Shown here: positions 60,931-64,000 of the stretch, piece after piece
Layout of the letters: each line of letters opens with the position of its first letter
Numbering within the stretch: position 1 is the first letter of the stretch
Source: Gammaproteobacteria bacterium
Lineage (GTDB): Bacteria; Pseudomonadota; Gammaproteobacteria; Steroidobacterales; Woeseiaceae
Direction: 5' to 3'
Assembly (NCBI GenBank): GCA_029863125.1
Contig: JAOTWB010000008.1
Coordinates: 1 to 64,000, forward strand
Length of the DNA: 64,000 nt
Notes under the pieces: generated by a model
Database searches by the model: none
What the model was told of the DNA's origin: nothing
Seen by the model: the letters and a program-made list of their open reading frames with translations, nothing else
Position numbers and translations under genes: made by a program

Positions 60931-61584
60931 TTAGTGCTGATGGTCCGAGTGATCCTCTTCAGGTTCCTGGCTAATCGCAACCTCCGGTGGGTCATGTGGA
61001 TGGGTACTGTGATCATCCAAAACCGCATCTACATTCTCGTGACCCGCATCGTCGTCGGCCGCCGCATGGTGACCCATGCCGCCGGCTCGCGCCAGCATCG
61101 CCTGATAATCCTCCGCGTCCATTTCGGGGAGCATCGTCATGAATGCCACCATTGGCCATAGAGCATTATCATCGTGGGTAGCGCCCCAGGCCGGCATGCC
61201 GGTCATCTTGATGCCGTGTTTCGTGACCCAAAAAAGTTCAGCTGGCGTCAATTCTATCGCGGCTTCGGCGAGATCCGGTGCCGATGGGTTCAGACCCTGC
61301 CCTATCGCTTCTGGTTCCTGCCCCGGCGCACCGTGGCAACCCGTGCACATGGCATCAAAATCGTTAACACCTGCCAGCGCCATCGCGTCGTCGCCCAAGT
61401 CCGGTACTAGAATCCCTTTTGCGCGCCGTTTGACTGACGCATCGGACGTTGTCGACAACAACCAGTCAACGATACCGCTGTGCGGTGCACTGGCGCTGAC
61501 GTCGTACAAGCCGGAATAGGCGAATCCGACCATCAGAATCGCAGCAATCGCCAGTAGAGGAACAACAACCTTTAGGGATTTCAT
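60931..61584 (-). CDS. c-type cytochrome with His-rich C-terminal tail
   Basis: FDAMCTGCHGAPGQEPEAIGQGLNP (CxxCH); tail HHAAADDDAGHENVDAVLDDHSTHPHDPPEVAISQEPEEDHSDHQH. Confidence 0.88.
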   Translation of the reverse strand: MKSLKVVVPLLAIAAILMVGFAYSGLYDVSASAPHSGIVDWLLSTTSDASVKRRAKGILVPDLGDDAMALAGVNDFDAMCTGCHGAPGQEPEAIGQGLNPSAPDLAEAAIELTPAELFWVTKHGIKMTGMPAWGATHDDNALWPMVAFMTMLPEMDAEDYQAMLARAGGMGHHAAADDDAGHENVDAVLDDHSTHPHDPPEVAISQEPEEDHSDHQH

Positions 61585-64000
61585 CGTCCAGGTTCCTTCG
61601 TGGCCTTCAAATTATTCCCGCGCCAAAACAAGAACAGCGCCGGAATTACGATCAAGGTCAGAATAGTCGCACTTACCATGCCACCAACCATCGGCGCGGC
61701 AATGCGTCGCATTACCTCCGATCCCGTACCACCGCCAAGCATGATGGGCAATAGTCCGGCGATGATGGCAGCTACAGTCATCATTATCGGACGCACCCGA
61801 AGCAGCGCGCCGTCGATGACGGCCTTCTCAACGTCATCCTTTGTGAGGGCACGCCCCTCCGCTTCCGCTGTTGCCATGTGGCGGCGAATCGCCTGATTGA
61901 GGTAGACCAACATCACGACGCCAATTTCGACCGCGACGCCGGCCAATGCAATAAAGCCGACTCCGACGGCGACGGACAGATCATAGCCGAGCAGGTAGAG
62001 CAGCCAAAGCCCGCCGATTAATGCCATAGGCAACGTGCCGATAATTATCGCAACTTCAGCAAAGCGCCGGAAATTGAGATACAGCAGCAACACGATAATC
62101 GCGAGCGTTACCGGCCCAACCACGGTTAGTCGCTCCTTTGCCCGCACCATGTATTCATACTGGCCGGACCAGGCGAGCGAATATCCCGCCGGCAGCTCCA
62201 CAGCGTCCGTGACCACTTGCTGAGCCTCGGCGACATACGATCCAAGGTCGCGCCCTGTGATATCGACATAGGTCCAGCCGTTCAATCGAGCGTTCTCGCT
62301 CTTGATCGCGGGCGGTCCATCAACCACCTTGACGTCGGCGACATCAGCCAGTGCGATGCGTGCGCCGTGCGGCGTCACGATCGGCAGTAGTTTAAGTTGT
62401 TCCACCGAGTCGCGTACCCGCTGCGGATAGCGAACGTTGACCGGGTAACGCTCAAGACCCTCCACTGTCTGTGTTACATTCATGCCGCCAACCGCTGAAC
62501 GAATAACATCCTGCACATCGTTGATGTTCAAACCGAAGCGCGAGGCACGTTTACGATCAATGTCGACATCGACGTAGCGCCCACCTGCGACGCGCTCGGA
62601 ATACACCGAGGCGGTACCATCCACATTGGCAAGCACGCGCTCGAGATCCTGGCCGATTCGCTCAATTACTTTGAGATCCGGCCCAGCCACCTTGATGCCC
62701 ACCGGCGTCTTAATGCCGGTCGCAAGCATATCGATGCGCGTTTTAATCGGCATCACCCATGCATTGGTAAGACCAGTGAATTTCACGACTCGATCGAGTT
62801 CGGCGCGTAAACCCTCCGGCGTCATACCCTCGCGCCACTCTTCGCGGGGTTTTAGTTGAATAACCGTTTCGATCATCGTGAGCGGCGCCGGGTCGGTGGC
62901 CGTCTCGGCACGCCCGATCTTGCCGAAGACGCGTTTCACTTCCGGCACTTCGAGGATCATCTTGTCAGTGCTTTGCAGAATCTCGCGCGCCTTGTCGATC
63001 GAGACGCCTGGATACGTCGTCGGCATATACATCAGATCACCTTCGTCCAGCGGTGGCATGAATTCCGAGCCCAGCTTGGTCGCCGGCCACAGCCCAACCA
63101 AAAGAATTATGCCCGTCAGTGCCAGCGTCCCTTTCGGAAAACGAATTACTGCATGGATTACCGGCTGGTACACGGTGACTAGTACACGATTGATGGGATT
63201 CTTGTGCTCCGGCGTAACGTGGCCGCGTATGAAATATCCCATCAGCACCGGCACCAACGTAATAGACAGCCCGGCCGCGGCGGCCATTGCATAGGTCTTG
63301 GTAAATGCGAGCGGCGCAAACAATCGGCCTTCCTGCGCTTCGAGCGTAAACACAGGCAGAAAGCTCAGCGTGATGATCAGGAGCGAAAAGAACAATGGCG
63401 GACCCACTTCAGTTGCTGCATCACCCATGATTCGCCAACGGTTTTCGTCCGTGAGCGGCTCTTTCTCGATGTGTTTGTGAGCGTTTTCAATCATTACGAT
63501 GGCGGCGTCCACCATTGCACCGATTGCGATCGCAATGCCACCCAAGGACATAATGTTGGCATTGATACCTTGCAAGTGCATGACAATGAATGCGGCCAGA
63601 ATTCCCACGGGCAAACTCAAAATTATTACGGCCGACGAGCGAAGGTGGAAAAGGAATACCGCGCAAACCAATGCCACGACGATGAATTCTTCCACCAGCT
63701 TTCCTTGCAGCGTTTCAACGGCGCGCTCTATCAAATCCGATCGATCGTAAGTGGTTACAATCTCGACGCCCTCCGGAAGACCGCGCTTCAGCTCCGCGAG
63801 TCGATCTTTGACTGCGCTGATCGTTTTCAGCGCATTCTCGCCCCAGCGCATCACGATAACGCCGCCGACGACCTCGCCTTCGCCGTCGAGTTCGGCAATA
63901 CCGCGGCGCACTTGTGGGCCCAAACGAATATCAGCGACATCCGATAACACGAGCGGCGTACCCTGCTCATTGACGCCCAACGGAATGTCCCGCAGATTAT
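61581..64000 (-). CDS. Heavy-metal efflux RND transporter permease, CusA/CzcA type (5' part outside window)
   Basis: GAMVDAAIVMIENAHKHIEKEP, PLDEGDLMYMPTTYPGVSIDKAREILQ; frame open to the window edge. Confidence 0.94.
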   Translation of the reverse strand, partial: NLRDIPLGVNEQGTPLVLSDVADIRLGPQVRRGIAELDGEGEVVGGVIVMRWGENALKTISAVKDRLAELKRGLPEGVEIVTTYDRSDLIERAVETLQGKLVEEFIVVALVCAVFLFHLRSSAVIILSLPVGILAAFIVMHLQGINANIMSLGGIAIAIGAMVDAAIVMIENAHKHIEKEPLTDENRWRIMGDAATEVGPPLFFSLLIITLSFLPVFTLEAQEGRLFAPLAFTKTYAMAAAAGLSITLVPVLMGYFIRGHVTPEHKNPINRVLVTVYQPVIHAVIRFPKGTLALTGIILLVGLWPATKLGSEFMPPLDEGDLMYMPTTYPGVSIDKAREILQSTDKMILEVPEVKRVFGKIGRAETATDPAPLTMIETVIQLKPREEWREGMTPEGLRAELDRVVKFTGLTNAWVMPIKTRIDMLATGIKTPVGIKVAGPDLKVIERIGQDLERVLANVDGTASVYSERVAGGRYVDVDIDRKRASRFGLNINDVQDVIRSAVGGMNVTQTVEGLERYPVNVRYPQRVRDSVEQLKLLPIVTPHGARIALADVADVKVVDGPPAIKSENARLNGWTYVDITGRDLGSYVAEAQQVVTDAVELPAGYSLAWSGQYEYMVRAKERLTVVGPVTLAIIVLLLYLNFRRFAEVAIIIGTLPMALIGGLWLLYLLGYDLSVAVGVGFIALAGVAVEIGVVMLVYLNQAIRRHMATAEAEGRALTKDDVEKAVIDGALLRVRPIMMTVAAIIAGLLPIMLGGGTGSEVMRRIAAPMVGGMVSATILTLIVIPALFLFWRGNNLKATKEPGR

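Overview
This 64 kb window is a dense, GC-rich bacterial chromosome segment. The gene order accB-accC-prmA-dusB-fis-purH-purD together with trxA-rho points to Gammaproteobacteria; placement in a Woeseia-like marine lineage is only a guess. Most of it is housekeeping and envelope or redox functions: MscS channels, MsrA, MsrPQ, FolE, MurI, IleS, GroESL, DsbD/TlpA, AccBC, PurH/PurD, MoeA and Rho. There is also an ECF sigma/FecR/TonB-receptor locus and a copper-resistance island at the right end. The standout is the ileS locus at about 12.8-16.25 kb (minus strand). It encodes an IleS2-type isoleucyl-tRNA synthetase whose class I signature reads G-I-H-H instead of H-x-G-H. It is preceded by what reads as a complete T-box riboswitch: GAA-U-AUC-A specifier with an Ile codon, UGGUACCGCG T-box, a competing 9-bp GC terminator and a U-rich run. 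T-boxes are essentially a Firmicutes/Actinobacteria-type device and are very unexpected in this genomic context. Other notable items are an aroQ pseudogene with an internal deletion upstream of accB, seven T-tracts in near-perfect helical phase (predicted curved DNA) at 19764-19831, a perfect CIRCE operator at groES, a DsbD with two N-terminal alpha-like domains, an N-terminally extended Rho, and a multicopper oxidase with a large N-terminal extension. All calls come from reading the sequence and ORF translations; no searches were run.
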